Source: Chromatiaceae bacterium (GTDB taxonomy: Bacteria; Pseudomonadota; Gammaproteobacteria; Chromatiales; Chromatiaceae). Taken from it: DNA of 64,000 nucleotides. A model generated the notes under the pieces. It was not told the DNA's origin. It made no database searches and worked only from the letters and a program-made list of their open reading frames with translations. How positions within the stretch are numbered: position 1 is the stretch's first letter; each line of letters begins with the position of its first letter. The translations under genes and the position numbers were made by a program. The stretch lies in assembly GCA_024235215.1 (NCBI GenBank), contig JACKMU010000002.1, positions 496,001-560,000 on the forward strand, read 5' to 3'. Below, one piece after another: positions 9,238 through 18,753 of the stretch.

Positions 9238-10023
9238 TCACTCATTACCCGGTACATTTGCCTGCTGCTGGATAATCTGTTCGGTGGTGCGGCCAAAACG
9301 ACGCTGTCGACCGGCATAATCCCGTAGCGCCTGGGAGAATACCGCAGCGTTGAAGTCTGGCCACAGCACCTCAGTCAAGTAGAGCTCCGCATACGCAGAC
9401 TGCCACAGAAGAAAGTTGCTCAGCCGCTTCTCCCCACCGGTGCGAATAAACAGGTCGGGATCGGGCAGACCAGCGGTAGAGATTTGACTGGAGAGCATCT
9501 CCTCGGTAATCGACTCCGGTTCAATATCGCCGTTGACAGCAAGCTGCGCGATCTTTCTGGCAGCCTGAGTCAGATCCCAACGACCACCGTAGTTTGCTGC
9601 GATCTGGAGCGTCAGACCGGTGCACGCCTCAGTCATCTCCTCCGCCTCACGGATTTTTACCTGGAGCCTGGATGAAAATCCGCTGTGGTCGCCGATGATA
9701 CGCAGACGAACGTTGTTGCGTTTGAGCCGCTTCACTTCCCTGTTCAGTGTCAGCATGAAGAGGTCCATCAGCAATCTGACCTCTCTAGGTGGGCGCCGCC
9801 AATTCTCACTACTGAAGGCGAAGAGTGTGAGTACCTCGATATTCAACTTGACACACTGCTCCACCACGGCACGGACTGTCTCAACGCCAGCTTTGTGTCC
9901 GGAAAATCTGGGTAACCCCCGTTCCTGAGCCCAGCGTCCGTTACCGTCCATGATTATCGCCACATGTCGGGGAACTCGAAGCGGTGTTTCGGCTGACTGC
10001 TCGACTGGTCCGGGATTATCCAT
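9238..10023 (-). CDS. uppS: Undecaprenyl diphosphate synthase
   Basis: UppS (IspU) adds eight isopentenyl units in cis to farnesyl diphosphate, giving the C55 lipid carrier for peptidoglycan and O-antigen. The 261-residue protein has the active-site block IIMDGNGRWA (catalytic Asp), GHKAGVETVR, TLFAFSSENW and the C-terminal DLFIRTGGEKRLSNFLLWQ. The ATG at 10023 is preferred; a GTG codon lies immediately before it. About the first 18 residues are a variable, proline-rich leader. It lies between frr and cdsA as in E. coli. Confidence 0.96.
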   Translation of the reverse strand: MDNPGPVEQSAETPLRVPRHVAIIMDGNGRWAQERGLPRFSGHKAGVETVRAVVEQCVKLNIEVLTLFAFSSENWRRPPREVRLLMDLFMLTLNREVKRLKRNNVRLRIIGDHSGFSSRLQVKIREAEEMTEACTGLTLQIAANYGGRWDLTQAARKIAQLAVNGDIEPESITEEMLSSQISTAGLPDPDLFIRTGGEKRLSNFLLWQSAYAELYLTEVLWPDFNAAVFSQALRDYAGRQRRFGRTTEQIIQQQANVPGNE

Positions 10024-10042
10024 CACTAGGGTGTTACAGTGC

Positions 10043-10600
10043 TCAGATCGACATCAGGTCTTTTTCTTTTATCTCCAGTGTCGTATCCACCTCTTTGATA
10101 TACTTGTCGGTGAGTACCTGGATGGCATCTTCCGCCCGACGCTCTTCATCTTCGGAGACCATCTTCTCCTTGAGCAACTCCTTGAGACTGGCGTTGGCAT
10201 CGCGGCGCACGTTGCGTACCGCTACCCGGGTCTGTTCCGCCTCACTCCGAACCACACGAATCAGATCCTTGCGCCGCTCTTCCGTAAGCGCCGGCAGCGG
10301 AACCCTGATGACTGTCCCGGCAGTATTGGGGTTGAGACCCAGGTCCGATTTCATAATCGCCTTCTCCACCGGCTGCACCATGCTCTTCTCCCAGGGTGTT
10401 ACCGCCAGTGTCCGACCATCTTCGACGTTGATGTTGGCTACCTGACTGATGGGCACCTCCGTCCCATAGTAAGAGACCGTGATGTGATCGAGTAGACTCG
10501 GGTGGGCGCGACCGGTCCTCACTTTGGCCAGTTCCTGCGCCAATGCAGCAACACTCTTGCTCATCCGCTCCGCTGCATCTTTGGAAATCTCTTCGATCAT
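10043..10600 (-). CDS. frr: Ribosome recycling factor
   Basis: RRF splits the post-termination ribosome together with EF-G. The protein has exactly 185 residues, the usual length. It shows the three-helix-bundle hallmarks AERMSKSVAALAQELAKVRTGRAHPSLLD, TPWEKSMVQPVEKAI, NPNTAGTVIRVPLP and TEERRKDLIRVVRSEAEQTRVAVRNVRRDAN (quoted in pieces of the natural order). It follows pyrH by a single base, so the two are almost certainly one transcript. Confidence 0.97.
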   Translation of the reverse strand: MIEEISKDAAERMSKSVAALAQELAKVRTGRAHPSLLDHITVSYYGTEVPISQVANINVEDGRTLAVTPWEKSMVQPVEKAIMKSDLGLNPNTAGTVIRVPLPALTEERRKDLIRVVRSEAEQTRVAVRNVRRDANASLKELLKEKMVSEDEERRAEDAIQVLTDKYIKEVDTTLEIKEKDLMSI

Positions 10601-10601
10601 C

Positions 10602-11324
10602 TTACTCTCCGTTATCCACCAGGGACCCCACCGACTCGCCCAGCATCAACTGCATCAACTTACCGGGTTCATTGATATTTATCACCCTTAGCGGCATACC
10701 ATGGTCGCGGCACAGTACGATCGCAGTAGTATCCATCACCTGCAACCCCTCCGCCAGTGCCCGATCATAACTGAGACGGGGGTAAAAAACCGCATCCGGG
10801 TTGATTACGGGATCAGATGAATAGACACCATCCACCTTAGTCGCCTTGATCAGCAACTCAGCTCCGATCTCCACCGCCCGCAGACTAGCAGCGGTATCGG
10901 TGGTGAAATAGGGATTTCCGGTTCCGGCAGCTAACAGCACGACCGTACCCTGCTGCAGATACTCCACCGCATGGCGCCGGACATAGTACTCACACACCTG
11001 GTCCATGCGCAGCGCAGAGAGCACCTTCGCCTGGGCACCGATCTTGCTGAGCGCGTCCTGCATCGCCAGCGAGTTCATGACCGTGGCCAGCATACCCATC
11101 TGATCCGCCGAGACCCGGTCTATGCCGGACTTGGCGAGTCCGGCACCGCGGAAGATATTGCCCCCACCGATAACCAACCCGATCTGTGCACCCGCCTGCA
11201 CCAGCTCGCGTATCTCTCCAGCCAACCGGGTGATCACCGCCGGTTCTATACCGAAATCGCCCTGACCCATCAGCGCTTCGCCGCTGAGCTTGAGTAGCAC
11301 CCGTCTGCAGATCAGTTGCGTCAT
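10602..11324 (-). CDS. pyrH: Uridylate kinase
   Basis: PyrH phosphorylates UMP to UDP in pyrimidine nucleotide synthesis. The 240-residue protein belongs to the amino-acid-kinase fold. It shows RVLLKLSGEALMG at the N-terminus, VIGGGNIFRGAGL, ADQMGMLATVMNSLAMQD and GTGNPYFTTDTAASLRA, with the UMP/ATP-binding Thr and Asp residues. The C-terminus VINEPG-like block (INEPGKLMQLMLGESVG) is also typical. It lies between tsf and frr in the classical order. Confidence 0.97.
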   Translation of the reverse strand: MTQLICRRVLLKLSGEALMGQGDFGIEPAVITRLAGEIRELVQAGAQIGLVIGGGNIFRGAGLAKSGIDRVSADQMGMLATVMNSLAMQDALSKIGAQAKVLSALRMDQVCEYYVRRHAVEYLQQGTVVLLAAGTGNPYFTTDTAASLRAVEIGAELLIKATKVDGVYSSDPVINPDAVFYPRLSYDRALAEGLQVMDTTAIVLCRDHGMPLRVININEPGKLMQLMLGESVGSLVDNGE

Positions 11325-11331
11325 CTGCAGC

Positions 11332-12216
11332 TCAACTTTTAATCTGTGCCATCACTTCGTCAGCAAAGTTCTCCTGCTTCTTCTCTATGCCCTCACCGAC
11401 TTCAAAGCGGCAGAACCCGGCGACACTGGCGCCTGCTTGTCCCAGCAATTTCCCGACGCTGATATCTGGATCTTTCACGAATGGCTGTCCCAACAGAGTG
11501 ATCTCTGCCAGGTATTTGCGCATCCGTCCGTCGACCATCTTCTCGACGATGTTTTCCGGCTTTCCGCTCTCCATCGCCTGAGCCTTATATATGGAACGCT
11601 CTTTTTCCAGCAAATCGGCGGGAACACTCTCTTCGGAGACACACAACGGATTGGCTGCGGCGATGTGCATTGCGATATCCTTGGACAGATTGTCGTCGCC
11701 GCCCACCAACTCGACAACCACACCGATACGAACTCCGTGCAGATAGCTGGCCAGTTTTCCACTTCCCGCCTTGAAGCGTTCGAACCGGCGCACATTCATA
11801 TTCTCTCCAATCTTGGAGATCAACGCCTCTCTGGCGGTGTTCACGGTGGTCTCTTCACCATCGTGCAGTGGCGCGCTCAACAGCTCTTCGACGGAATTGA
11901 CATCGGAGACCAACGCACGCTCGGCGACGGCTTTGGCAAATGAGGTAAAATTGTCATCTTTAGCCACGAAATCGGTTTCACAATTGACTTCAACCATCGC
12001 TGCGGCACTGCAATCCTCATTGAAACAGATGGTGATTACCCCATCCGCAGCAGTGCGTCCTGCTTTCTTGGCGGCTTTGGCCTGGCCTGACTTACGCATC
12101 AGCTCGATCGCTGCTTCAATATCTCCACCAGTCTCGACCAGTGCTTTCTTGCATTCCATCATGCCGGAACCGGTCCGTTCACGCAGTTCCTTCACCAAAG
12201 AGGCGGTAATGGCCAT
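11332..12216 (-). CDS. tsf: Elongation factor Ts
   Basis: EF-Ts exchanges GDP for GTP on EF-Tu. Starting at the ATG at 12216 the protein has 294 residues and begins MAITASLVKELRERTGSGMM, the standard N-terminus with the TDFV-like core later (CETDFVAKDDNF, which contacts EF-Tu). Ten in-frame codons upstream are open but contain no family residues. The last block GKVLKEVTLLGQPFV-like region (LAEITLLGQPFVKDPD) is present. It is downstream of rpsB across a strong hairpin that probably adjusts the rpsB/tsf ratio. Confidence 0.97.
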   Translation of the reverse strand: MAITASLVKELRERTGSGMMECKKALVETGGDIEAAIELMRKSGQAKAAKKAGRTAADGVITICFNEDCSAAAMVEVNCETDFVAKDDNFTSFAKAVAERALVSDVNSVEELLSAPLHDGEETTVNTAREALISKIGENMNVRRFERFKAGSGKLASYLHGVRIGVVVELVGGDDNLSKDIAMHIAAANPLCVSEESVPADLLEKERSIYKAQAMESGKPENIVEKMVDGRMRKYLAEITLLGQPFVKDPDISVGKLLGQAGASVAGFCRFEVGEGIEKKQENFADEVMAQIKS

Positions 12217-12245
12217 GGGTACTATTCCTCGCTTTACAATGAGCA

Positions 12246-12290
12246 TAAAAGCAACCCCTGCCCGGTTCGAGCAACCCGGCAGGGGTGGCT
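12246..12290 (-). terminator. Hairpin with T-run between rpsB and tsf (attenuator)
   Basis: Read on the minus strand, CCCCTGCCGGGTT and its near-perfect complement AACCGGGCAGGGG (13-base arms, one mismatch, 12255-12285) form a stem with a short loop, followed by GCTTTT. It lies after rpsB and about 40 bases before tsf. It looks like an intrinsic terminator with partial read-through, an arrangement known for rpsB-tsf in E. coli. Confidence 0.75.
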
Positions 12291-12340
12291 TCTGTCTAAA
12301 GATTCAGGTTGCTTGATATTCCAAGGTGAGGAGCTGGATG

Positions 12341-13096
12341 TTAATCCGCGCCTTCAACCTTCTTAATGTCGACTTCGACAAATTCATCGCCATTTCCCCC
12401 ACCCAGATGAGCTGCACTGGCGCGGCCCTCAAGTACCGCAGCCGCAGCACCCTGAACATAGAGCTGGATCGCACGAATTGCGTCGTCGTTCCCGGGAATG
12501 ATGTAATCGATTCCCTGGGGACTGTTGTTGGTATCCACGATACCAACCACCGGAATACCCAGCTTGCGCGCTTCAGAGATGGCGATATCCTCATGACCGA
12601 CGTCGATCACATAGAGAACGTCGGGCAGTTTCTCCATGTTCTTGATACCGCCGAGACTGCGTTCGAGTTTCTCCATCTCACGCCTCAGGCCGAGCGCCTC
12701 TTTCTTGTTGAAGCGGTCTATCGTTCCGGTTTCGAACATCACCTCCAAATCTCTCAGCCGCTTGATGCGCTGCTTGATCGTGGCGAAGTTGGTCAACATG
12801 CCACCCAGCCAGCGATGGTTGACATAAGGCATGCCACAACGCTCCGCCTCCTCCTTCACCGTCTCGCGTGCTGCACGCTTGGTTCCGACAAACAGAATCC
12901 GGCCGCCGTTAGCGGCGAGGGAACCAAGAAAATTCATCGCCTCCTTGAAAAGAGGCAGCGTCTTCTCCAGATTGATGATATGAATCTTGTTGCGCTGACC
13001 GAAGATGTAAGGACCCATTTTCGGGTTCCAGTAGCGGGTCTGATGACCGAAATGCACACCAGACTCCAGCATTTGACGCATGGAAATGTTACTCAT
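12341..13096 (-). CDS. rpsB: Ribosomal protein S2
   Basis: S2 is a late-assembling protein of the 30S subunit. The 251-residue protein starts MSNISMRQMLESGVHFGHQTRYWNPKM and carries the conserved FVGTKRAARE, RWLGGMLTNF, LPDVLYVIDVGHE and GIVDTNNSP blocks. It is the first gene of the minus-strand row that runs to lpxB. The 300 bases upstream, shared with the divergent map gene, should hold its promoter and the autoregulatory leader known for rpsB, but I could not pick out either with confidence. Confidence 0.97.
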   Translation of the reverse strand: MSNISMRQMLESGVHFGHQTRYWNPKMGPYIFGQRNKIHIINLEKTLPLFKEAMNFLGSLAANGGRILFVGTKRAARETVKEEAERCGMPYVNHRWLGGMLTNFATIKQRIKRLRDLEVMFETGTIDRFNKKEALGLRREMEKLERSLGGIKNMEKLPDVLYVIDVGHEDIAISEARKLGIPVVGIVDTNNSPQGIDYIIPGNDDAIRAIQLYVQGAAAAVLEGRASAAHLGGGNGDEFVEVDIKKVEGAD

Positions 13097-13400
13097 TCGA
13101 ATACTCCGATTTATTTAGGGTTACGCCTCCATGCATCCCAACCGCCAACCCGGTCTCCCGGGCACCCAGGCTATTGTGACGATGCATGTGTGTGATTGAT
13201 CATGCCTGAAATACGGCTCCAGGCGGCTATATTACCCGAATAGATTGCGATTCCGGGGCGCGTTTTATACCATAACCAGCTGTTTGCCACAATCCAGCCG
13301 CGATTCAATACCCCCCGGATCTGAGTTGATTATCAGAGTTTCGGGTCGCGTTTACCCTGACGACCGAACAATTTCGAACTATTTCCCGGAATCCAGTAGT
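13097..13400. other. Intergenic region between divergent rpsB and map
   Basis: About 300 bases with no gene that I can support. It must contain the promoters of rpsB (minus) and map (plus). No convincing -35/-10 pair was fixed by eye. The map reading frame is open from 13245, but the translation before 13401 is not family-like. Confidence 0.5.
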
Positions 13401-14186
13401 ATGAGCATCATTCTGAAAACCGCCGATGAGATCGAGAAAATGCGACGGGCGGGTCAGCTTGCCGCGCAGGTACTGGATATGATTGCTCCTTATGTGCAAC
13501 CGGGCGTATCCACCGAAGCGCTCGATCAGATCTGTCACGATTACATCGTAGAAGAACAGGACGCCACTCCTGCACCACTGAACTATATGGGTTTTCCTAA
13601 ATCGATCTGCACCTCGGTCAATCACCAGGTATGCCACGGCATTCCAGGGCCAAAAATATTGAAGAATGGCGATATCGTTAATATCGATATCACTGTGATC
13701 AAAGATGGTTTTCATGGCGATACCAGTAAAATGTTCTTCATCGGTGAAACTTCCATACTGGCACGACGCCTCACGAAGGTGACGCTGGAGGCACTGTGGA
13801 TCGGAATTGAACAGGTGCGCCCCGGAGTCCATCTGAGCAATATCGGCCATGCCATTCAGCAATATGTGGAATCCAATAACTACTCTGTGGTACGCGAATA
13901 TTGCGGGCATGGCATAGGCAGGAAGTTCCACGAAGAGCCGCAGATACTCCATTACGGCTCCCCTGGAGGCGGTCCGCTGCTGCAACCCGGCATGTGCTTT
14001 ACCATCGAACCGATGGTCAATGCTGGCAAACGCCAGGTGAAGCTGCTGCAGGATGGCTGGACCGTTGTCACTAAGGATCGCAGCCTCTCCGCACAATGGG
14101 AGCACACCTTGCTGGTGACCGAGACCGGTTACGAGGTATTGACGCTACGCGCTGGAGAGGAGTGCGCACTTCCGGGTGTGGCTTGA
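13401..14186 (+). CDS. map: Methionine aminopeptidase, type I
   Basis: Map removes the initiator methionine from nascent proteins. From the ATG at 13401 the protein has 261 residues, beginning MSIILKTADEIEKMRRAGQLAA. The five metal ligands are visible in order: NIDITVIKDGFHGDTSKMF (two Asp), CGHGIGRKFHEEP (His), FTIEPMV (Glu) and SAQWEHT (Glu). It reads away from rpsB and is followed by glnD with a four-base overlap, an order common in gammaproteobacteria. Confidence 0.97.
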   Translation: MSIILKTADEIEKMRRAGQLAAQVLDMIAPYVQPGVSTEALDQICHDYIVEEQDATPAPLNYMGFPKSICTSVNHQVCHGIPGPKILKNGDIVNIDITVIKDGFHGDTSKMFFIGETSILARRLTKVTLEALWIGIEQVRPGVHLSNIGHAIQQYVESNNYSVVREYCGHGIGRKFHEEPQILHYGSPGGGPLLQPGMCFTIEPMVNAGKRQVKLLQDGWTVVTKDRSLSAQWEHTLLVTETGYEVLTLRAGEECALPGVA

Positions 14187-16876
14187 ACAACTCCAGCTTG
14201 AACAGCACCGTAGACACTTTCTCCCCGCTGATCGATGAAGCGGCTTTCCAGCAGCAACTGGAGACCAGCGGTTCAACTTTGCAGCTGTTTCGCAATGCCA
14301 TCAAAAGCGGCAATGAACAGCTGAAGTTGTTGTTTGCCCAGGGTGAAACCATGACACAGCTGGTCAAGCAACGAGCCTGCTTGATCGATTTTCTGCTGAT
14401 CCAGGCGTGGAATCGGACGATCCCTGTGGGGACGGATGCCGCGCTGATCGCAGTCGGTGGCTATGGCCGCGGCGAACTGCATCCACAATCCGATATCGAT
14501 CTGTTGTTTCTGCTTGGGTCAGCGGATACCGATGACCTGGCAGATCCGCTGGGAGCACTGCTTACCTTTTTCTGGGATATCGGTCTGGAGGTCGGACACA
14601 GCGTGCGCACGCTCGAAGAGTGCGTGATCGCGGCAACCCAGGACATCACGGTTATCACCAATCTGATGGAGTCGCGCCCGTTAGCTGGCCCAGGCTACCT
14701 CTTCGATCAGCTGAAACTGGCTATTGGAAAAGAGAAGATGTGGCCCAGCGACCGCTTTCTCGAAGGAAAGATGGAGGAGCAGAGGCGTCGCTACCAGAAG
14801 TACGATGATACCGTCAGCTCGCTGGAGCCCAACCTGAAGGAGTGCCCTGGAGGACTGCGTGACATTCAGACCATCGACTGGGTACTCAAGCGCCATTTCA
14901 ACGCCAACAGAATGAGCGACCTGGTGACTCACGGTTTCATGACGGAAACCGAATACTGGGATCTGAAGTTTGGCCAGGAGTGGCTGTGGCGGATACGTTT
15001 CGCGCTGCATCTGTACACCGGCCGCTGCGAGGACCGGCTGCTCTTCGACTACCAGAAGATCCTGGCCGATGAGTTTGGCTTTCAGGATGACCACGCCGGT
15101 CTCGCGATCGAAAAGTTCATGCAGCAGTACTATCAGACGGCGCTGCGTATCAGCCGTATGAATGAGATGCTGTTGCAGCATTTTCGTGAAGTGATCGTAC
15201 TCAAATACCACCTGGATGATCCAAAGCCGCTGACCCACCACTTTCAGTCCCGCAGCGGATTTCTCGAAGTGGTCGACGACCAAGTATTCGAACGACACCC
15301 ATTGGCAATGCTTGAGCTATTCCTGGTCATGGGGCAGCACCCGGAGCTGAATGGCGTACGCGCCAGCACGATTCGCCTGATGCGCGATCACCGCCGCACC
15401 ATCGACAATAAATTTCGCGCTCTACCCGAGGCGCGAGCGCTGTTCATGGCGATTCTGCGTCTGCCCCAGGGGGTAACCAATGAACTGCGACGCATGAACC
15501 GCTACGGCATCCTGGCGCGCTACATACCTGCCTTTGCCAACATCGTCGGCCGCATGCAATACGACCTGTTTCATGTCTATACAGTTGACGAACACACGCT
15601 GTTCGTGGTGCGCAATTTACGTCGCTTCATCATCCCCAAGCATCGCAGTGAGTTTCCGCTCTGCAGCGATATCATAGAGAAGCTCCACTATCCGGAACTG
15701 CTCTACCTGGCCGCACTGTTTCACGACATCGCCAAAGGACGTGGGGGTGATCACTCAACGCTGGGAGCTAAGGAGGCAGAAAATTTCTGTCGTCTGCACG
15801 ATCTGAGTGAACGCGACAGCCGGCTGGTCTCCTGGCTGGTGGAGAAGCACCTGATCATGTCCATGACTGCGCAACGCAAGGATATCAGCGACCCCGATGT
15901 GATTACTGAATTTGCCAAGATCGTGGGCAATCCGGTGCGCCTGGATCACCTTTATTTGCTCACCGTAGCCGACATCCGCGCGACTGATCCGAAAAAATGG
16001 AACAACTGGAAGAACTCGCTGTTACGTGAACTCTACCACGCAACCAAACACGCTTTGCTGAGAGGACTGGAGAATCCCCAGGAGCGTGACGAAATCATAC
16101 AGAACAAGCAGGCTGGCGCGATGCACCTGCTGTTGGCAGAGAAAATAGACAAGGAGCGCATCATTCAACTTTGGCGCACCCTGAGTGTCGACTATTTTAT
16201 GTTCAACAGTTGGGAGGAGATCGCCTGGCAGACCAAATTGGTATTAGGAGCAAAACCAGAGCGCTTACCGCTCGTGGTACTACGCAACTCGGGAACTCGC
16301 GGCGGCACCGAGGTATTCACCCACATGGAGGACAGGGTGGCTTTGTTTGCACTCTCCACCGCTCTGCTTGATCAACTGGGCCTCAATATTGTCAGTGCGC
16401 GTATTGAGACGACTGACAACCTGTTGACGCTCAACAGCTTCCTGGTCCTGGAGGAGGATGGCAGCCCGGTTGAGGATGCAGCACGCAGAGAGAAGATCCG
16501 ACAGACCCTCAGAAAAGGTCTGAGTGAACCCACCACCACTGACAGTGCCGTGCTGCGCAGAGTACCTCGTCAGCTGAAACACTTCTCCATACCCACACGT
16601 GTCGATTTTGCTGATGACTCCACCAATCAGCGGACCATCATGAAACTGAATACCGATGACCGGCCAGGACTGCTCTCGCAGGTGGGTTTTGCCTTCGCAG
16701 AGTGCGGTATTCGACTGATCAGCGCAAAAATCGCCACCATCGGCGCAGAAGTCGACGACACCTTCTTCATCACCGACCGGCAGGACCGACCATTGGCTGG
16801 ACGGGAGATATTCGAGCGGTTGGAAAAGGCAATTCACGATCGCCTGGATAGCAAATCAGGTAAAAATTTAACATGA
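14183..16876 (+). CDS. glnD: PII uridylyltransferase / uridylyl-removing enzyme, TTG start
   Basis: GlnD senses glutamine and adds or removes UMP on PII proteins, thereby setting glutamine synthetase activity and nitrogen-gene expression. With a TTG start at 14183 the protein has 897 residues, the usual length, and the start overlaps the map stop as TTGA. The nucleotidyltransferase motif GGYGRGELHPQSDIDLLFL is near residue 95. The HD domain motif HDIAKGRGGDHS is near residue 515, and two ACT domains occupy about 690-890 (FTHMEDRVALFA and KLNTDDRPGLLSQVG). A second TTG at 14198 is an alternative; the frame is open inside map from 14096. Confidence 0.95.
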   Translation: MNNSSLNSTVDTFSPLIDEAAFQQQLETSGSTLQLFRNAIKSGNEQLKLLFAQGETMTQLVKQRACLIDFLLIQAWNRTIPVGTDAALIAVGGYGRGELHPQSDIDLLFLLGSADTDDLADPLGALLTFFWDIGLEVGHSVRTLEECVIAATQDITVITNLMESRPLAGPGYLFDQLKLAIGKEKMWPSDRFLEGKMEEQRRRYQKYDDTVSSLEPNLKECPGGLRDIQTIDWVLKRHFNANRMSDLVTHGFMTETEYWDLKFGQEWLWRIRFALHLYTGRCEDRLLFDYQKILADEFGFQDDHAGLAIEKFMQQYYQTALRISRMNEMLLQHFREVIVLKYHLDDPKPLTHHFQSRSGFLEVVDDQVFERHPLAMLELFLVMGQHPELNGVRASTIRLMRDHRRTIDNKFRALPEARALFMAILRLPQGVTNELRRMNRYGILARYIPAFANIVGRMQYDLFHVYTVDEHTLFVVRNLRRFIIPKHRSEFPLCSDIIEKLHYPELLYLAALFHDIAKGRGGDHSTLGAKEAENFCRLHDLSERDSRLVSWLVEKHLIMSMTAQRKDISDPDVITEFAKIVGNPVRLDHLYLLTVADIRATDPKKWNNWKNSLLRELYHATKHALLRGLENPQERDEIIQNKQAGAMHLLLAEKIDKERIIQLWRTLSVDYFMFNSWEEIAWQTKLVLGAKPERLPLVVLRNSGTRGGTEVFTHMEDRVALFALSTALLDQLGLNIVSARIETTDNLLTLNSFLVLEEDGSPVEDAARREKIRQTLRKGLSEPTTTDSAVLRRVPRQLKHFSIPTRVDFADDSTNQRTIMKLNTDDRPGLLSQVGFAFAECGIRLISAKIATIGAEVDDTFFITDRQDRPLAGREIFERLEKAIHDRLDSKSGKNLT

Positions 16877-17229
16877 TCAGGATCTATGGCATCGCCAACT
16901 GCGACACGATGAAGAAGGCATTTGCCTGGCTGCAGGCCAACGCCATCGAGTATCAGTTCCATGACTTCAAGCGAGCCGGACTGGATGCACAACTGCTGGA
17001 TGCGTGGATCGACCGCGTCGGTTGGGAAGCGCTGCTCAACCGGCGTGGCATGATGTGGCGAAGACTCGACGAACGGACAAAACAAAGCATCGATCAGGAG
17101 AGTGCAAGAGCAGTCATGCTGTCGACTCCGTCGATCATCAAGCGGCCGGTACTGGCGAGCGATGGACAATTGACCATCGGCTTCAGTGCGGAAATCTATC
17201 AGGCGCTGCTGAAAAAATCGCGGGTATGA
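16873..17229 (+). CDS. ArsC/Spx-family thioredoxin-fold protein (YffB type)
   Basis: A 118-residue member of the ArsC/Spx family, often annotated as ArsC-family reductase. It begins IRIYGIANCDTMKKAFAWL, with a single Cys in the N-C-D-T position where arsenate reductases have their catalytic Cys. Later RRLDERTK and LSTPSIIKRPVL match the family, including the cis-Pro region. It overlaps glnD by four bases (ATGA). In many gammaproteobacteria this gene sits near glnD and dap genes; the true substrate of the YffB branch is not settled, so arsenate reduction should not be assumed. Confidence 0.85.
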   Translation: MIRIYGIANCDTMKKAFAWLQANAIEYQFHDFKRAGLDAQLLDAWIDRVGWEALLNRRGMMWRRLDERTKQSIDQESARAVMLSTPSIIKRPVLASDGQLTIGFSAEIYQALLKKSRV

Positions 17230-17379
17230 CCCTACCTGATAGGCACGACTCTATTCCTCAACTGACCCTGAATACATCTGCGCGGTGCTACCAGGGTACG
17301 ATTAAATAATCTGACACAGCCTGTATAATGGCGATCGAATCAGAGTAACCCATAAGAAACAGGCGCAGTATCAATCGAC

Positions 17380-18603
17380 ATGATCAGAATCAACGAGAAC
17401 TACCTCAAACTACAGGCATCCTATCTCTTCTCCGATATCGCCAAGCGGGTCGCTGCGTTCCAGCAGGCGAATCCGCAGAAAAAAGTGATCAAGCTGGGAA
17501 TAGGTGACGTGACCCGTGCGCTTCCCGATGCTTGCATCAAAGCGCTGCACACTGCTGTCGATGAGATGGCACAGGACCACAGTTTTCGCGGCTACGGTCC
17601 GGAACAGGGGTACGATTTTCTGCGCGAAATTATCGCCAAAGAGGATTTCCAGGCGCGCGGCGCAAATATACAGCCGGATGAGATTTTCGTCAGCGACGGT
17701 GCGAAATGCGACACCGGCAATATGCAGGAGATCTTCTCCAGTGACTGCACAGTTGCGATCACTGATCCGGTCTATCCGGTCTATGTCGACACCAACGTTA
17801 TGGCCGGTCGTACCGGTGAGGCCAGAGATGGGCGCTATCAGGGACTGGTCTATCTCGATGGCAACAAATCCAATGGATTTATCCCCGATCTGCCTCGGGA
17901 GCGGGTCGATCTGATCTACCTCTGCTTTCCGAACAATCCGACCGGAGCAATGGTAACCAGGGAGCAATTGAAATCCTGGGTCGATTACGCGCGCAGCAAT
18001 CAAGCGATGATTCTCTATGATGCTGCTTATGAAGCGTTCATTCAGGATGAGCGTCTGCCTCATTCGATCTACGAGATAGAGGGAGCTGAAGAGGTGGCGA
18101 TCGAGTTCCGCAGTTTCTCCAAAACAGCTGGTTTTACCGGCACACGTTGCGCCTTCACCGTGGTGCCGAAAGCCTGCCGCGCCTTTACCGAATCAGGCAA
18201 GGAAGTCTCTATCAATAGCCTGTGGAACCGACGCCATACCACCAAGTTCAACAGTGTCTCCTACCCGGTCCAACGTGCGGCCGAAGCGGTATACAGCAGC
18301 GAAGGCAAAACCCAGGTCAAAGCACTGATCGGATACTATATGAACAACGCCAGATACATCCGGGAGCAGATGGAGTCACTCGGCTATGACTGCATCGGTG
18401 GTGAGAACTCACCCTACCTATGGATCGATGGCAAAAGAAACTCCTGGGAGTTCTTCGACCTATTGCTGGAGAAGGCGGCAGTGGTCTGCACGCCCGGTGC
18501 CGGCTTTGGCAAATGTGGCGAGGGATACATCCGTATCAGCGCTTTCAACAGTTTCGACAATGTCAAGGGGGCGATGGAGCGTATCGGTCAGGTGCTCAAG
18601 TAG
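17380..18603 (+). CDS. dapL: LL-diaminopimelate aminotransferase
   Basis: DapL makes LL-diaminopimelate directly from tetrahydrodipicolinate, glutamate giving the amino group, and so bypasses the succinylated intermediates of the DapD-DapC-DapE route. The 407-residue fold-type I PLP enzyme begins INENYLKLQASYLFSDIAKR. It has KLGIGDVTRALP, FVSDGAKCDTGN, LCFPNNPTGA, YDAAYEAFI and the PLP Lys in FRSFSKTAGFTGTRC. All are characteristic of the plant/chlamydial LL-DAP-AT group rather than DapC. A TATAAT hexamer at 17323 is upstream. The following lysA-type gene supplies the last lysine step. Confidence 0.92.
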   Translation: MIRINENYLKLQASYLFSDIAKRVAAFQQANPQKKVIKLGIGDVTRALPDACIKALHTAVDEMAQDHSFRGYGPEQGYDFLREIIAKEDFQARGANIQPDEIFVSDGAKCDTGNMQEIFSSDCTVAITDPVYPVYVDTNVMAGRTGEARDGRYQGLVYLDGNKSNGFIPDLPRERVDLIYLCFPNNPTGAMVTREQLKSWVDYARSNQAMILYDAAYEAFIQDERLPHSIYEIEGAEEVAIEFRSFSKTAGFTGTRCAFTVVPKACRAFTESGKEVSINSLWNRRHTTKFNSVSYPVQRAAEAVYSSEGKTQVKALIGYYMNNARYIREQMESLGYDCIGGENSPYLWIDGKRNSWEFFDLLLEKAAVVCTPGAGFGKCGEGYIRISAFNSFDNVKGAMERIGQVLK

Positions 18604-18753
18604 GGTTGCGCCCGAACCATCCAGAGGTGTCGAGGGGAAACCTTGCTCTCTCCAGCCTGGTGTGCAGCCAATTGATCATGCACCACACAACCATTAACAA
18701 ACGCCGCGTACTCCCAACAGGCGCGGCTCTCCATCCACTGTGGAAGAGACCCA

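Noticed and set aside
16873..17229. Calling this gene an arsenate reductase with arsenic function
   Set aside because: It is the YffB/Spx-like branch next to glnD; no ars genes are near and the branch is not known to act in arsenic resistance.
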